Positions 33,945-45,865 are shown, counted from the stretch's first letter. The stretch is 64,000 nucleotides of DNA from Tenrec ecaudatus (GCF_050624435.1 NC_134541.1:8632983-8696982); one strand, 5' to 3'. The notes: a model not told the origin generated them from the sequence alone. Program-made: numbers and translations.

Positions 33945-34276
33945 ACATTCCTGTTGAGGAGCTCACTCAGAGAGCTGGAGGAGCCAGATGGAGACCCATG
34001 CCAGCACTGAGATGCTTCCACCACCATCAAATCCACAAGATGTTTGACCCACCAGCCTGTGATCTTCCTGATTCAGCCTTGCTGTATGTATTACATGAAT
34101 CTGAAGAAGCATTTATGGACCAGTATTGGGATTATGTGCTAATATCAGATTTATGGACTTGATCTGGACTGGGCTAGGATGTTTTCCTAATATACAATTA
34201 CTCTTTGATTTAAATTCCCTCTTATACATCTACGAGTGTCTCTGGATTTGTTTCCCTAGTCAACCTGATCTAACAC
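33800..34276 (+). mobile_element. hAT-like element, copy 4
   Basis: Shares agggatgaagtctagcctgt, then ccagcactgagatgcttcc and tttgtttccctagtcaacc with copies 1-3. It carries an internal (TC)n tract. Confidence 0.65.
33905..33941 (+). repeat. (TC)n microsatellite
   Basis: About 18 TC units inside the hAT-like copy 4; the equivalent part of copy 3 reads only ctatctctcttgg. Confidence 0.95.
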
Positions 34277-34279
34277 AAA

Positions 34280-34862
34280 TACTAATTGATTTTGAACCAT
34301 ATCTTAAAATGTTTGGTTTAGTTCGATAAAGTCCAGACCAGAAACATCTAGGACTACTTCCAAAGGGCACAGGGTTAGAAAATAATTTTTCAGACTTTAA
34401 AAATAAGGCATGAGTTTATGAAGTACTCATCCTTTTTACCCAGACTGACGAGTTTCTCTTTCAAAGGTTTATCAACACCCCCACCTCTTAAAAGTCTCAC
34501 AAACGCATCACGTGTGGTTTAGTGCTGGCTGTAATTTATCGAGATGACTACATTGGCAGCGTTCTTCGGGGCTCTCTCTGCTTGATGAAGCAGGTTCATT
34601 TAATCAATACACACTGCTTAACATGCTAATTGCTACACTAAGCGGCAGTAACTGATTCCTCAGGAGCAGAGATGCGAATGCAGTTGAACTCCCAGTGTAT
34701 ACTTCTGGTGGGCCCATCGCATGCTTGCTGAGACTCGGAATCCACACAGAGACGTGCACATTGGCTCTTCAGACAACCCTTCCCTCCACCTGATGGAAAG
34801 GTGCACTCCTTTCAGTTGTACAGGAAGAAGAAGAGTTAAAGGGATCTATCTGGTCTCCACCA
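34280..34862. other. Intron sequence, no gene; repeat-poor
   Basis: 34480-34680 is unassigned, AT-rich and possibly unique. Confidence 0.4.
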
Positions 34863-34865
34863 AAG

Positions 34866-35075
34866 GAGCCCAGGTGGCAGAATGGTTAAGAGTTTGGTTG
34901 TGATCTGCAAGATCTGCAGTTCGAAACCACCAGTCACTCCTCAGGTGAAAGGCAGGGCTGGCGACACCTGTAAAGAGCTACAGTCCTGGAAACTCACAGG
35001 GGCAGGTCTACACTGTCCAACAGGGTCACAATGAGTCAACATCGCCTCAAAGACAGTGAGTTTGGTTTGGGGCTT
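34866..35075 (+). mobile_element. AfroSINE
   Basis: Head (ggagcccaggtggcagaat), middle and a tail ending gacagtgagtttggtttgg. Confidence 0.9.
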
Positions 35076-35469
35076 TGACCTTCGCCAAGGCGAGAACTCA
35101 ACAGCTTGACAAAATATACCCCAGAAAGCACGCTCTGCTGATGAATATGGATTGTTGCTGACAGCTTAGACCAGGACAGGCGTTAACTAGTGAAGATGGA
35201 TGGATGGAAGCCCACAGATGGTTAGGCAGACAGGATGGTGCGTCTGGATTCGCACATCTGTCCTGGCCTGATGGTATGTTTGCTGCACAACCACACGTGT
35301 CTCACCTGTTGATCTCACCTGTTGACATCAAAGCCACATAGCCATACTGTGATCTCCCTAACCCCATCTCTGTCCCTTGTCACTGTTGTTCACCACAGTC
35401 TTGCTTCTTGGTGACAAACATTATTTTCTCCAGGAGCCAAAATTAGAGCATCATTCACAAAAAGTGAGT

Positions 35470-35635
35470 CCTACACCAGCTGTGCCAGCATCCCCAGGGA
35501 GCTTATTGAAGATGCAGGTTCTCAGACCTGCTGAGAGACTCGGGGGTGGGGTGGGGGGGACGGGGACCCAGCCACCTGTGCTTTTACCAAACACTCCAGC
35601 TGCTTCAGATGTGCAGTCAGGATTGGGGCCCGCCA
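35470..35635 (+). mobile_element. hAT (MER5-like) element
   Basis: Reads agggagcttattgaagatgc, then gggggtggggtgggg and gtgcttttaccaaacactcc, matching the MER5 order. Confidence 0.65.
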
Positions 35636-35882
35636 TCCCTGACCCAAACTTTCCCTTTCCCCATCGTGGCACTGTCCCCCAGAGTTGACTATCAGGCCTA
35701 CACGCTCTCTCTGTGTGTCTGCCTTCCCAAGGACTCCCCGGATTGGATCTTCCTTTCAGTCCCCACACAGCTCAGAGTCTGGGGCTTTCTGTCCAGACAA
35801 ACCAGCCGTTCTTATCCCGCCTCTTTAGTTTCTAATCACAAGCCTTTTCATCTGTTCCCTCCTCTACGAAATGGACCTAGGA

Positions 35883-36688
35883 ACATTGTTGTTAGGTACC
35901 GTTGAGTCAGTCCCAGCTCCCAGTGACCCTATATACAACGGACTGAAGCGCTCCCTGGTGCTGCACCGTCCTTGTCGTTGTCATTGTTGCAGCCGCCGTG
36001 CCACTTCACCTCATTGAAAGTCTTCCTCTGGTTTTCACTGTCTTTCTACTGCACGGAGCATGGTGCCCCTTTTCAGGGAATGGTCTCTCCAGCTGACATG
36101 TATGTGAAGGCATTCCAAGCAGCATTCTGCTGGCACTTCCTTCCCAGACAGATTTGCTTGTTCTTTCGGCGGTCCATGGTATTTTCAACTTTCGTTTCCA
36201 GCACCATCATTCAAATTCATTGACTCTGCTTCAGTCTTCCTTATTCCGTGTCCATATTTCACAATCATAGGAGGCCATTGAACATCTCATGGCTTGGGGT
36301 AGGAGCACCTGAGTCTTCAAAGTCACCTTCTTGCTCTTGAACGCCTTAAAGAGGTGTCAGGCAGCCAATGAACCTAAGGCAGGGCATTGTTGATCTCTTG
36401 ACTGCGGTTTCCATGAGCATTGATTATGGATCCAAGCAAGAGACAAGTCTTCGAAATCTCAATCTTTTTCTCCTTTTATCATGATATTATTTATCGGTTC
36501 AGTTGTGAAACATTTGGTTTTCTTTGCATTGAGTTGTGATCCACACTGAAGGCTGCGATCCTTGATTTTCATCAGCAAGTGCTTCCAGTCCTCCTCACTC
36601 TCAGCCAGCTTGTGTCACCTGCACATCGCAGACTGTCAACATGCTTTCCTCCAATCTTGATGCCGTATTCTTCTTCATCTAGTCCAGT
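35883..36688 (-). mobile_element. RTE/BovB LINE, ~800-bp 3' part
   Basis: Begins with the 3' tail on the minus strand (ttgttgttaggtaccgttg) and runs up to the reverse-transcriptase region (cacctgcacatcgcag, then cttcttcatctagtcc). A hAT-like copy starts exactly where it stops. Confidence 0.85.
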
Positions 36689-37022
36689 GTGGTAGTTACA
36701 TAAGCTGGTGTCCATTTGAGGATGAAGAGTGTAGGGGTGGAGTCTAGCCTGACAATCAGATCATAGCCAACGAAGCCTCTGTGTGGGCATGGCCTTCTCC
36801 TGAGGATTCTGGGAACTCGGTATTGCCTCCTTGGAGGCGGAAGACACACTTTCTTTTAGTTCTCTCCCTTGGAGACTCTCTACTGACAGGACACATGGCA
36901 CTACCCTGACAGACCCCAAGCCCTGGGAGCTGGAGGAGCCATGTGGAGACCCCTGCAAGCGCTGAGATGCTACAGCACCACTGTATCCAAAGACTTTCTA
37001 CCCACTGGCCTGTGACCCTTCC
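36688..37022 (+). mobile_element. hAT-like element, copy 5 (truncated)
   Basis: Starts gtgtggtagttacataagc, shares gaagagtgtaggggtggagt and stops near 37022, before the usual end. Confidence 0.6.
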
Positions 37023-37024
37023 TT

Positions 37025-37960
37025 TGTGGCCAGCACATTTTCAGACTTTGGGGCTGGGATCAGGTTCATTAATGCCCTGTCAGCTCCTTTCTATTGTAGC
37101 CCTGGCTTTTCCTTGTCTGCTGGGCATCTCCGGGTCTTTGCATTGGACAACTGGTGTCCCTATTTTGTTGATTCCCTCAGTACTTGCTTAGTTAGATTAT
37201 TAGGCGATCTATCCCTGCTCATAGACCATACTCACAGTGATGGGATTATTAGGGATAAACAGGCTGCAACTCAGGATCAAGATCAACGTGGAGTGAGCAG
37301 GACACAGCTCAGGTAACCTGACATAGTTTGTCACTCAGAGCAGCTTCCAACCAAGACAACTTGCAGTGTTCTTTTGGTTGTAGCTGCTATCAGGAAACCT
37401 TCTCACCCTGGTCCCTGCCACTGACTGGTTCCTGTTTCCAGCTTCTGCTCTTTTTGGGCAAGTGTTACAAGGCTCCTTATGTCTGTGATGAGTTCCCAGG
37501 AGCATCCCACTCCACCAGCAAGGTTCTTATCAGAAGACATTCAGTTCCTTTATTCCAGGGGTTGGGAAACCCATCACAGCTACCTCTCTTTGAACTCCTG
37601 GGTCACACAATTGGTTACTGCCATCTCTTGCGCCCTGACAGCATCTTGTGGCATCTGGAAGGTTACAGATTCTGTCTCCAGGGTCAAGGAGGTTCTTGAT
37701 GGAAGGACACCGGGTCCAAAGGACATGTTTCACTCCAGGTTTGCCTTCTGGGTGGTAGTGAGGTCTCCTACCAACCTCTGTGAAACTGACCTTAAAACAA
37801 GCCTACTTTTCCCAGCAGGAGAAAACACTGACCAATTCCCGTGGTAGGCCACAGCCACCGATCTTCTATTATAATTGACCCATCTCTATCCGGGAGTTAT
37901 AGTCCTTATTTTCGTGGTAGACGGAGTTGATGAAGTGGCATGTTGTAGGTGTGGAAGCCA
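37025..37960. other. Intron sequence, no gene
   Basis: Overlapping plus frames (96, 123, 122 aa) show no recognisable domain. Confidence 0.35.
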
Positions 37961-37964
37961 GTAG

Positions 37965-38030
37965 TGCTTTGCTCTGTTGTGCACAGGGTCACTGTGGGTT
38001 GGAGCCAACAAGATGGTATCTCACAACAAC
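37965..38030 (+). mobile_element. BovB 3' tail fragment
   Basis: Reads gctctgttgtgcacagggt, then cactgtgggttggagcca, ending caacaacaaag. Confidence 0.6.
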
Positions 38031-38129
38031 AAAGCTGTCTAATCCTCTTGCATTGTTGTGGCCTATACTGCAAATAATCTTGGTACAAAACAGGGCCATA
38101 AGGGGGTTCTATAAAGAGATACCCATTGC

Positions 38130-38330
38130 ACTGCAGGGCCCCAGAGAGACTATTTTAGACTCATCAGCTGTATGTTTCTACTTGACTAATCCACTCTGCC
38201 ATTGACATGGGAAAACCACAGGGACCATACATAATAAATATCTCTGTGTTGCCATAAAACTTTATTTAGAAACTAGACACTGGCCAGATTTTGCCCCTGG
38301 GCCATAGGTCACCAATCCCTACCTTAGACA
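38130..38330 (+). mobile_element. hAT (Charlie-type) element fragment
   Basis: Contains ataaaactttatttagaa, then ggccagattttgcccctggg, the order of a common mammalian hAT repeat. Confidence 0.7.
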
Positions 38331-38860
38331 TACACCACATGGTTTGGAACTAAATGCTTTTGGTATTTACTGTTAAATGAGGAATCCAGGATGTAGTTGT
38401 ACACATGCATAATGGAATCATAATTGTGTAAACAAAGATTTTAAAGTCCACACACCTGGTGTGTCTGTATACCTTCCTAGGTAGATACAGCAATATCAGT
38501 CTGTAGCGGATTGTATGTGCACAATGGGGAACTATGGGAAAACAGACAGAACCTTCTCAACAAGGCTACTGAAGGGCGAGGAGGAGAAGAGATACAGACA
38601 AAAACATAATGAAAACACACACAATACTAATCATAATCTACAGGATCATATCTTGGCATCTAGTGAAATTTCTGTAAGACTAGATTAACAGGAAGGACAG
38701 AGCAGCAGACGCTCAGTGCAGAGCGAGCCGGAGCGGTGTGTTCCCAATGCCATTAGCTCTCAATCGGTTCAACCCTCCTGAGAGACTTTCTGCTTACACC
38801 TTCCCTGCCCGACCAGCCTCCCTTTTCCCTTTCCAGCTCCACCAATTCCGCACCCATGCT
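38330..38860. other. Intron sequence, no gene
   Basis: No clear repeat found. Confidence 0.35.
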
Positions 38861-38861
38861 T

Positions 38862-39148
38862 CAGTTCATTCATTTACTCTTCCTACCCATTTATACACTT
38901 TGGGTATCATGGATTAGTAGAGGAACAGCCACAAAAAGGAAGGTCCTCAACAAGATGGATTGACACCGTGGCTGTAACAGCGGGCTCAACACAAGAACAA
39001 TTGTCCTTAGGGTAACTGAGTTGAAACCAATTAGATAGCACCTAACAACAACACCGACCACCATAAGGCACGTAACTGTGCTAGGTGCTGAAAAAAACCA
39101 TTGGAAATGAATATGACATAGTCCCTCTGCACTCCAGGACATTACAGT
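38862..39148 (+). mobile_element. L2 LINE 3' end split by a BovB insertion
   Basis: The left part reads gttcattcatttactcttcc. The right part, from about 39061, reads aaggcacgtaactgtgctag, then gacatagtccctctgcactc. A BovB tail lies between. Confidence 0.6.
38930..39058 (+). mobile_element. BovB 3' end inserted in L2
   Basis: Reads aggtcctcaacaagatggat, then gcacctaacaacaacacc, 5'-truncated. Confidence 0.75.
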
Positions 39149-39149
39149 C

Positions 39150-39935
39150 CTTGGCCACTGGTTAAAACCCCCCTCTCTCAAGGCACTCTCTGCCTCCACA
39201 TGGACCCACTTCCCTTAGCAAGAGAACCCACCCTCTTTCGGGTGGAGCTCTCTTTCCATAGAAAGAGATTTCCTCTGTGAACTCAGGAGCTTTGTCTGGC
39301 ATGAGTCTTGGCACACAGTAGGCACTTAAGAGAAAGTGGTTGGGTCACTGAACCACCGACAAGTTGATTATCCGCCTAAATGCATGAATGGGTCATTAAT
39401 GTGAAAGCTCTATTATCTGCCTGCTCATTTTCATTTTATTGTGTAACTATAAATCAATATTTATAATAGCTGAGGTTGTTTTTGTATGAAGTAGGTTCCA
39501 GGAACTATGCCAAGAAATCTGTGGTCTTATCTGGCAAGTTATGTACTAATCCGCTGCTGTTGTCATGAATGGTCACCAAAGTGGCTCCTCACTCAGAGTC
39601 CCTGCACAACAGAGAGAACCATTCCTGGGCTATTTACTGCACCCCATGAAGGGATGCAAATTGAACTATCATGACCTTTAAATAGGATGTACACTGGCTG
39701 ATTTTGGGATATAGATTGCCAGGCTCTTTGTTCTAGCCCATCTGTGTCGGGAAGCTCCCCTAATACCTGTTTACTATCACACCAACAGGCAAACCTTCAC
39801 GGATAGATGGGTGGTAACCACACAGGAGATGCACTGGCTGGCATTCAAGCCCAGATATCCTGCAAGGAGGATGAGAATTCTATGATAGAACAACAATGTC
39901 CTCATGTATAATTATTGTTGTGCTTAAAACAAAAG
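39150..39935. other. Intron sequence, no gene
   Basis: 39290-39340 (gcacacagtaggcacttaag) is a MIR or L2 scrap; the rest is unassigned. Confidence 0.4.
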
Positions 39936-39937
39936 AG

Positions 39938-40090
39938 AACAACCCACAGTGTTATTGAGTCCATTGTAACTCATCACGGGCTCTGGGACAGAGTAGAATT
40001 TAGGGTTTCCGAGATATTAAATCTTTACAGGAGCAGACAACCTTCTCTTTCTCCTATTGAGTGGCTTGTGGTGGGATTGAAATAAATAAC
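39938..40090 (-). mobile_element. AfroSINE, truncated
   Basis: Reads gttattgagtccattgtaac, then gtggcttgtggtgggattg; the head is missing. Confidence 0.7.
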
Positions 40091-40104
40091 GAATACATCA
40101 TGAG

Positions 40105-41045
40105 TGAACATCAGAACAGGTGTGCATTAAAGGTTGTATTATTTTACCATACTTATCTAATTTATATGATGAGCAAATAATCGGAGAAGCTGGACTCATG
40201 GAAGGAGAAGGTGACATCAGGATTGGAAGAAAGTTCATTAACAATCTGCAAGGGCAGATGACACAACATTGCTTGCTGAAAGGGAAGAGGGCTTGGAGAT
40301 GACAATCAAAGATTTCAGCCTTCAGTATACAATGGAAAGTTCCCACAAACAGCCCTATAAGCAGCATTATGATGAATGGAGGAAAGATGGAAATTGTATT
40401 AGGCAGGGTTCCCTACAGAACCCAAACCAGGACACTTATGATCTTATATATACAGCAAGAAGGAATATAACAGCTAATTAGTCCACACAGCAGTACAAAG
40501 GGCTCAGTTCAACTCACTTTCCTGGAACAGTTAGTATACTGGAAGTCCTTCAATTCATGCAGGCTGATGGTCCAAGGTCAAGGAAGCAGACAGCAGAGTC
40601 TTCCCTCAGGCAAGACAGGCAGAGTCTGCCTGGAGGCAGCAGGGTGGGTAAGCAACAGTGAGTAGCTCGGGAGCTTAGGGAAGCAGGTCCAATTTGATCT
40701 CAAACGCCACCAGCCTCAAGCTCAAGCAATGTATGCACCAGCAGTGTGGAGAAGCAAGTCTCAGAGGAGCCTCAAGCTCTAGTGACTCGATCCATGTGGC
40801 TTGGCCCACAGGTAGTGCAGCTCCCTAGCTCAAGCAGCATCACCAGGGAGGAAGAGGAAGATGGGATGCAGGCTTTATTATCTTGGTCGTCCTCCAGTCA
40901 AACGGCAACCTGATTAAACTCCGCCCACATGTTCCTATTGGCTTAGTTGGCACAGTACATCTGTCACAGAAAAGGTCAAGGATTTAATTTTGCTTGGATC
41001 CTCAGTCAATGCCCATAACGCAGTAAGGAAGACGTAAAACTATCC
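40105..41045 (+). mobile_element. RTE/BovB LINE fragment interrupted by a hAT-like element
   Basis: 40105-40396 encodes the LSNLYDEQIIGEAGL and GRKFINNLQ blocks of the reverse transcriptase, but the YADD box region is changed. BovB sequence resumes at about 40970 (ggtcaaggatttaattttgc) to 41045. The interruption is a separate element. Confidence 0.8.
40397..40967 (-). mobile_element. hAT-like element nested in BovB, copy 6
   Basis: Starts tgtattaggcagggttccct and ends with the reverse complement of tgtgacagatgtactgtgcc, like the ends of copy 1 (tgtgatagttaagg...tgtgcc). About 570 bp; the interior is diverged from the other copies. Confidence 0.6.
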
Positions 41046-41049
41046 TTAC

Positions 41050-41945
41050 CCACAGATGTCATTCTCCCACACATACAAACTCCAAGCCGTTACATAGAAA
41101 GTTACTGGGCCTAAAAGAAGAGTCCAGCCAAGTCCCAGAACATAAGATCAACATTCTAAAATCCATTAGATGCTTCAAGGAAACTCCCAAAAAGGAGATC
41201 AAGAAAGCAACTCCATTTACAATAGTCCCTAAAGGAATTAAAACCTCAGAATAAATATAGCCAGGGACACAAAAGACAAAAGGAATGAGGCCAAATAGAG
41301 TGCTACTGGAGAGGAACAAAGTCGGAGCCTGCACACTTCCTGGGCTCAGAACTTACTATGCAGCCACAGAGCTCAACTCTGCACGACACTGGTACAAGAG
41401 CACAGGCCATGGGATCAATGTCGGGAGCCCAAAGGTCAATTCACTCATCCAGGGACAACTGGTCTTTGACAAAGGTTGGAGATCATCCAGTGAGGAAGAG
41501 ATCGTTGTATCTTTAACAAACGAGAATGGCAAACAGCACATCCATTCGCAAAATAACAAAGCGGGATCTCTACCGAACATCATACATAAACACTAACTCA
41601 GAATGGCTCCAGGACCTAAATGTTAGACCTAGCACCACAAAGATCACAAAGGGATAAAGCTGGGATCCTATTTTATGGTCTACACGCACCATCAAACACA
41701 GCTTTAAAAATGCACAAGAAACACTACCTAACTAGGACCTCCTAAAAATTATATCAAAACACATTACCAAAAGAACAAAAAGAACCCACTGACTACGAAA
41801 ACATTGTTGGCAACAACAAAACTGACAAGGGTCTAATCTAATCACTTATATGTGTAAAAAGCTCAACACCTGAACAACAAAAATACAACAATCAGATCAA
41901 CCAGGGGCTAAAGGACATGAGCAGACACTTGATCAAAGAACAGTC
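41050..41945 (+). pseudogene. L1 LINE ORF2 C-terminal remnant
   Basis: Degenerate coding matches the late part of L1 ORF2: RHWYKSTGHGINVGSP, then LIQGQLVFDKG, SEWLQDLNVRPST, and INQGLKDMSRHLIKEQ. Stops and frameshifts make it non-functional. It ends abruptly without a 3' UTR. Confidence 0.75.
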
Positions 41946-41949
41946 AGCT

Positions 41950-42665
41950 AAGTACTGTTGGTGACCCAACAGGCACCATTTGGCCACAGCAAAGATGAGG
42001 AGGCAAGGCGGGCGGCGAGGGGGGAGGGTGGAAACTGGGCAACGGCTGACACCTTGCCTGGGTAACAGCCAATGGTACAGAACAAGTTGTGTATAAATTG
42101 TGGAAGGGGAAACGAATTTACTGTGTACACCTTCACCTAACATAATGAGAAGGTTTTTAATGTGACTGTGGCCTCCTGAATGTTATTGAAATAGTCCAGC
42201 AAAGAGAGCAAGCAGCGCTTCCTTCGTGAATGTGCCAACGGAACAGGAAAAGAAGGAGTGGGTGGGAGAGAGATTGCTCTCCTCCGACAGAAAACACGCA
42301 GCCGAGAAGCGTACTCGGTGAGCAGATCTCAGAAGAGAACAATGCCTCCATTGTCACTCGCAGCTTTGAGAAACCAGACTGTGAGTGAAAGCAGCCATTT
42401 GGGGCCAAGTCTCCAAGTGCAGACGTTTTGCCGAGCACCAGATGCACGCGAATGGTTATTTGCATGGGGGATGAGAGCAATTTGCATCAATTTATTCAGA
42501 GCCATCTGAATTCTCAGCCACACGCATAAAACAAAATCATTGCTCCCTTCGCTTCTAGAAAGTTTTAATGCATCCTTACCAAGGCAAAGCGCTCCCCACC
42601 TGTGCACTGCATTAGACAGCCTGGGGGCGTCAAGACCTGCTGCCTGGAACTTGGACCTTCCATCT
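41950..42665. other. Intron sequence, no gene; octamer-bearing repeat-free part
   Basis: 42200-42660 has no recognised repeat and carries two octamers (see the regulatory entry). Confidence 0.4.
42440..42560. promoter_or_regulatory. Candidate regulatory stretch with two POU octamers
   Basis: ATTTGCAT occurs at 42458-42465 and 42480-42487, in AT-rich sequence free of known repeats; a third is at 42967-42974. Function is not shown. Confidence 0.25.
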
Positions 42666-42719
42666 GGAATTCTGACTTCCTATATATTTTTCTTTTTCTC
42701 TGTTCCCATAAGGCAATAT

Positions 42720-42835
42720 CTTTTATTCCAACAACCATTCACCAAATATCCGTTGTACCTAACAATCATTTACCAAGCCCTTGGGCAAGTCACTGAGCTT
42801 GTCGTAGACAAAATGAGGTGTAGTCTTTGTCCACC
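42720..42835 (+). mobile_element. L2/MIR fragment
   Basis: Reads caaccattcaccaaatatcc, then cttgggcaagtcactgagc and gtcgtagacaaaatgagg. Confidence 0.55.
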
Positions 42836-43042
42836 CCAGCTTTTTGACTTGAGGTCAACACGCCAGGCTCACCCTCAGTCGAGGAAGATGTCTTTGTGAC
42901 CCAAAGCACACAACGACCGAGACCTCACAAAAGGATAGAGCTGAGACTAGCTAAGCAGATGAGGTGATTTGCATTTCTTGTCTTATACTAGCGCTGGGTC
43001 AAAATTCCCCAAGTGGAAAGCTGAGCAGACCGGCCCCCATCA

Positions 43043-43067
43043 TGTGTGTGTGTGTGTGTGTGTGTGT
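43043..43067 (+). repeat. (TG)n microsatellite
   Basis: About 12 TG units. Confidence 0.95.
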
Positions 43068-43419
43068 TGTACTGTCTTTTGCTGTTTCCTGTCACCTTGC
43101 TCTGCAGGGAAGGTCTAACAGGTGCTGGCTGGTCTATAACGCCGTTCTTGCTCGGTGCTGTGTCCTGGAGTTGGTCCACACAGAACACAGAGCCTTGACT
43201 TGAGGTTGGATGAAGCCAGCCTAGCTCCACGCTTTTTTCATTCCATCATCCGTGTCTTTCAGAAAGGAGTGCTCGGTCCCTGATGTGATGTGCTGTCTCC
43301 CGATTGCTTCCAGGTGAAATCTCTTTGTTCTGGCCCAGTCGGCACCCATCTTGGTTCCTAGAAAGGTCAGCTGGCTAAGAGCTCACATTTGTTGCTCTTT
43401 GCGTGGGCTGAGGTACTGT

Positions 43420-43678
43420 CTGTCATCGCACATTCTTCAGTCATGCGACCGGGAAAGACCAGTCCCTGGGAAAGGACATCATGCTTGGCAAAGCAGAAGG
43501 ACAGCGAACAAAAAGGAAGCTCCTCCGTGAGGTGGGTTGATGCCGTGGCTGCAGGAATGGGCTGCGGCATGACCGCCGTTGTGAGGATGGCACAGGGCCA
43601 GGCAATGTTTCCTTCGGCTGCGCACCAGAGTCACTATGGGTTGGAAGGAACGTGAGGACACCTGACAACAACACACCA
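43420..43678 (+). mobile_element. RTE/BovB LINE 3' end
   Basis: Reads tccctgggaaaggacatcat, then gaggtgggttgatgccgtgg and cctgacaacaacacacc. Confidence 0.8.
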
Positions 43679-43899
43679 TGTGTCACACACTCTTCTAAGT
43701 GCCTGCCAAGCACGAGCTCATGCGAACCACAGGAAAGTACAAGGAATGGGCTCTGTGGCATTCACCTGCTTAGGACACAGGAAGTAAACAAGAACAGAGA
43801 GGTCCCGTTGCATCGCTCATAAGTGACATTGAATCGCAGACAACCTGACCCATCAAATTCCAGCCCAGTCTTCTAATCAGAACATCTTTGATATTTGGA

Positions 43900-44135
43900 T
43901 TAGGGTTTCTCCACCACAGCACAAATGACCTTGTGGATCCCATAATCATTTGTAGGGGGGAGGGGGGTGGGTGGGGAGAGGGTCTCTCTTTGTTGGAGAA
44001 TGTTCAGCAACATCCCTAGCCTCTGTCAGTAGTGTTCGCCTTTCCCTAGTGTAGACAGCCATAGTTGACTCCAGATATTCACCAACCACCTCCAGGAGGC
44101 AAAATCGCCACCCGTGGAGACCCACTGGTTTAAGG
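43900..44135 (-). mobile_element. hAT (MER5/MER20-like) element
   Basis: The antisense order is tagggtttctccaccacagc, ttgttggagaatgttcagc, aacatccctagcctctg, then aggaggcaaaatcgccaccc and gacccactggttt. Confidence 0.65.
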
Positions 44136-44139
44136 AGAC

Positions 44140-44632
44140 TGCATTCATTTGCCTGGCTGCGTTCATCACCCGTCCCCTGTCACCAGGGCTGGCTTCACAG
44201 GCATGCAGCCGGTGCATGTGCACAGGGCACCGTGCTCAGAAGGGGCTCCTGCTTGCTTTGATACTCTGTGGCCATCATCTTAGACTCCTCAGTGTGACTC
44301 AACACATCTGGAAGAGCCTTTAAAAGCCCACCACACCATTTTTGCTTTGTGGACTGAATGTGTCTGGTTTGCTCCTCTGCTGCAGACCACCTGGCTAGTT
44401 TCACGCACGCGCACGCACACACACACATAGCATTTCCCATCATAACCTCCTAGATGCACATCCCTCCGGCACTTTCCCCAGTAAGGGCCAGCCTTTGCTC
44501 CCAAGTAAATGACCTTAATCTTTGACAACAGAAAAGATATCGGGGAAACACGTGGCTTGATAATAATATGGAAATCAAGGCATTCTGGAGCTGTTCCCTG
44601 AAGCCAAACCAAGTCAAACTAAAACAAAAGAC
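44140..44632. other. Intron sequence, no gene
   Basis: Unassigned; a short CACGCACG tract lies at 44403-44427. Confidence 0.35.
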
Positions 44633-44635
44633 CCA

Positions 44636-44788
44636 GCTGGCATTGAGTCGATTCCAACTCATGGCGAGTCCGGGTTCTGCAGAGGAGAACTACTCCATGG
44701 GGCTCATTGGGCTGTAACCTTACAGAAACAGATCAGCAAGTGTCTCTCGTGGGACTCCACTGCATGGGTTCAAACTGCCAAGGGTTCA
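44636..44788 (-). mobile_element. AfroSINE, diverged
   Basis: Reads ggcattgagtcgattccaac, then ccactgcatgggttcaaact. Confidence 0.75.
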
Positions 44789-44802
44789 TTTCCCACCCAA
44801 AG

Positions 44803-45017
44803 CAAAACCAACCCACTGCCATGCAGCCGCGTCTGACTCTTTGTGGCCCTAGATAGAGTGTTTGAGGCTGTCAATCTTTAGAAGAGCAGACTGACTCTTC
44901 TTTCTCCCCTGGAGAGGCTGGGGGAGTTTGGACCACTGGCTTTTCAAGTCGCAGTCCAACATGTTCTCAGCAGTGGCAGCCAGTACACCTCACCGGCACC
45001 ACCACGAGCTCCCCTGC
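44803..45017 (-). mobile_element. AfroSINE
   Basis: Tail accaacccactgccatgcag, head caccggcaccaccacgagc. Confidence 0.8.
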
Positions 45018-45019
45018 AT

Positions 45020-45862
45020 CGCAAACCTGGAGACGTGTGCGTCGCATCGCAGGTGGCACGCAGCAGTAATGCTTTCAGGGTACAGAGGGAACGAGGTGTA
45101 CTAAAAACTGAAAAGCAAGGACGGTCGTGAAATGGTGTTTCTGTTTTAAAGCAGGTCCAGTTTTATTCAGCCTCCGCATTCATCTCTAAAGACAGACTCC
45201 TGTGTTGTAGGTGTAACCTCCGGTTTCAAATGCCAAAATCAAGCCTAAGTATTTTTTTCTTTTGTCTTCACATATTAATACCTCAGGGACTAAACACAAA
45301 TGTCTTGGGCGTGGGCTTACCACCTTCAGCACCTGCCCTGCCATCTTTGGCACACTTCACCACGCTGTCTCCAGGCTCTGGCCACTTGAGACACAGAACT
45401 GTACCGTGGAGTCAACAGATACCTTGAGCCTTCCCCTCCTCTAGCTACACAGTGGAGAAGGGTGCTCCAGTTCATGCTTGTAGCTGAATGCTTGGAGTCT
45501 ATTAAGTGACCAGTTTCTAGTTCTGCATAAACTACTGACTGCCCCGGCATGGTGAAATTGTCATCGTCTGCGACAGCCATGCGGATTCCAGGTCTGAATC
45601 CCCACCCCATGCTTCTCATGGCATGAATGAGGCTGCCTTTGGCCAATGTTGTACCATCAGCAGGGAATGGGCACGGTCAGGTGGAGCATTCTCCTGCAAG
45701 GGCTACCACAGGCTGGAACTGTTTGTAAATGGTGCTTACACGGATTCTCAAAAATGACCCATTCTGGTTAAAACCATAAATGACCTGGGGTTCTACTGAT
45801 AGATCATTGGAATGATTGCTTCTGTCTTCTGGTAGGAGGTTAAAAACAAAACAAAAAACAAC
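45020..45862. other. Intron sequence, no gene
   Basis: No clear repeat. The frames at 45230-45646 have no recognisable domain. Confidence 0.35.
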
Positions 45863-45865
45863 CCC

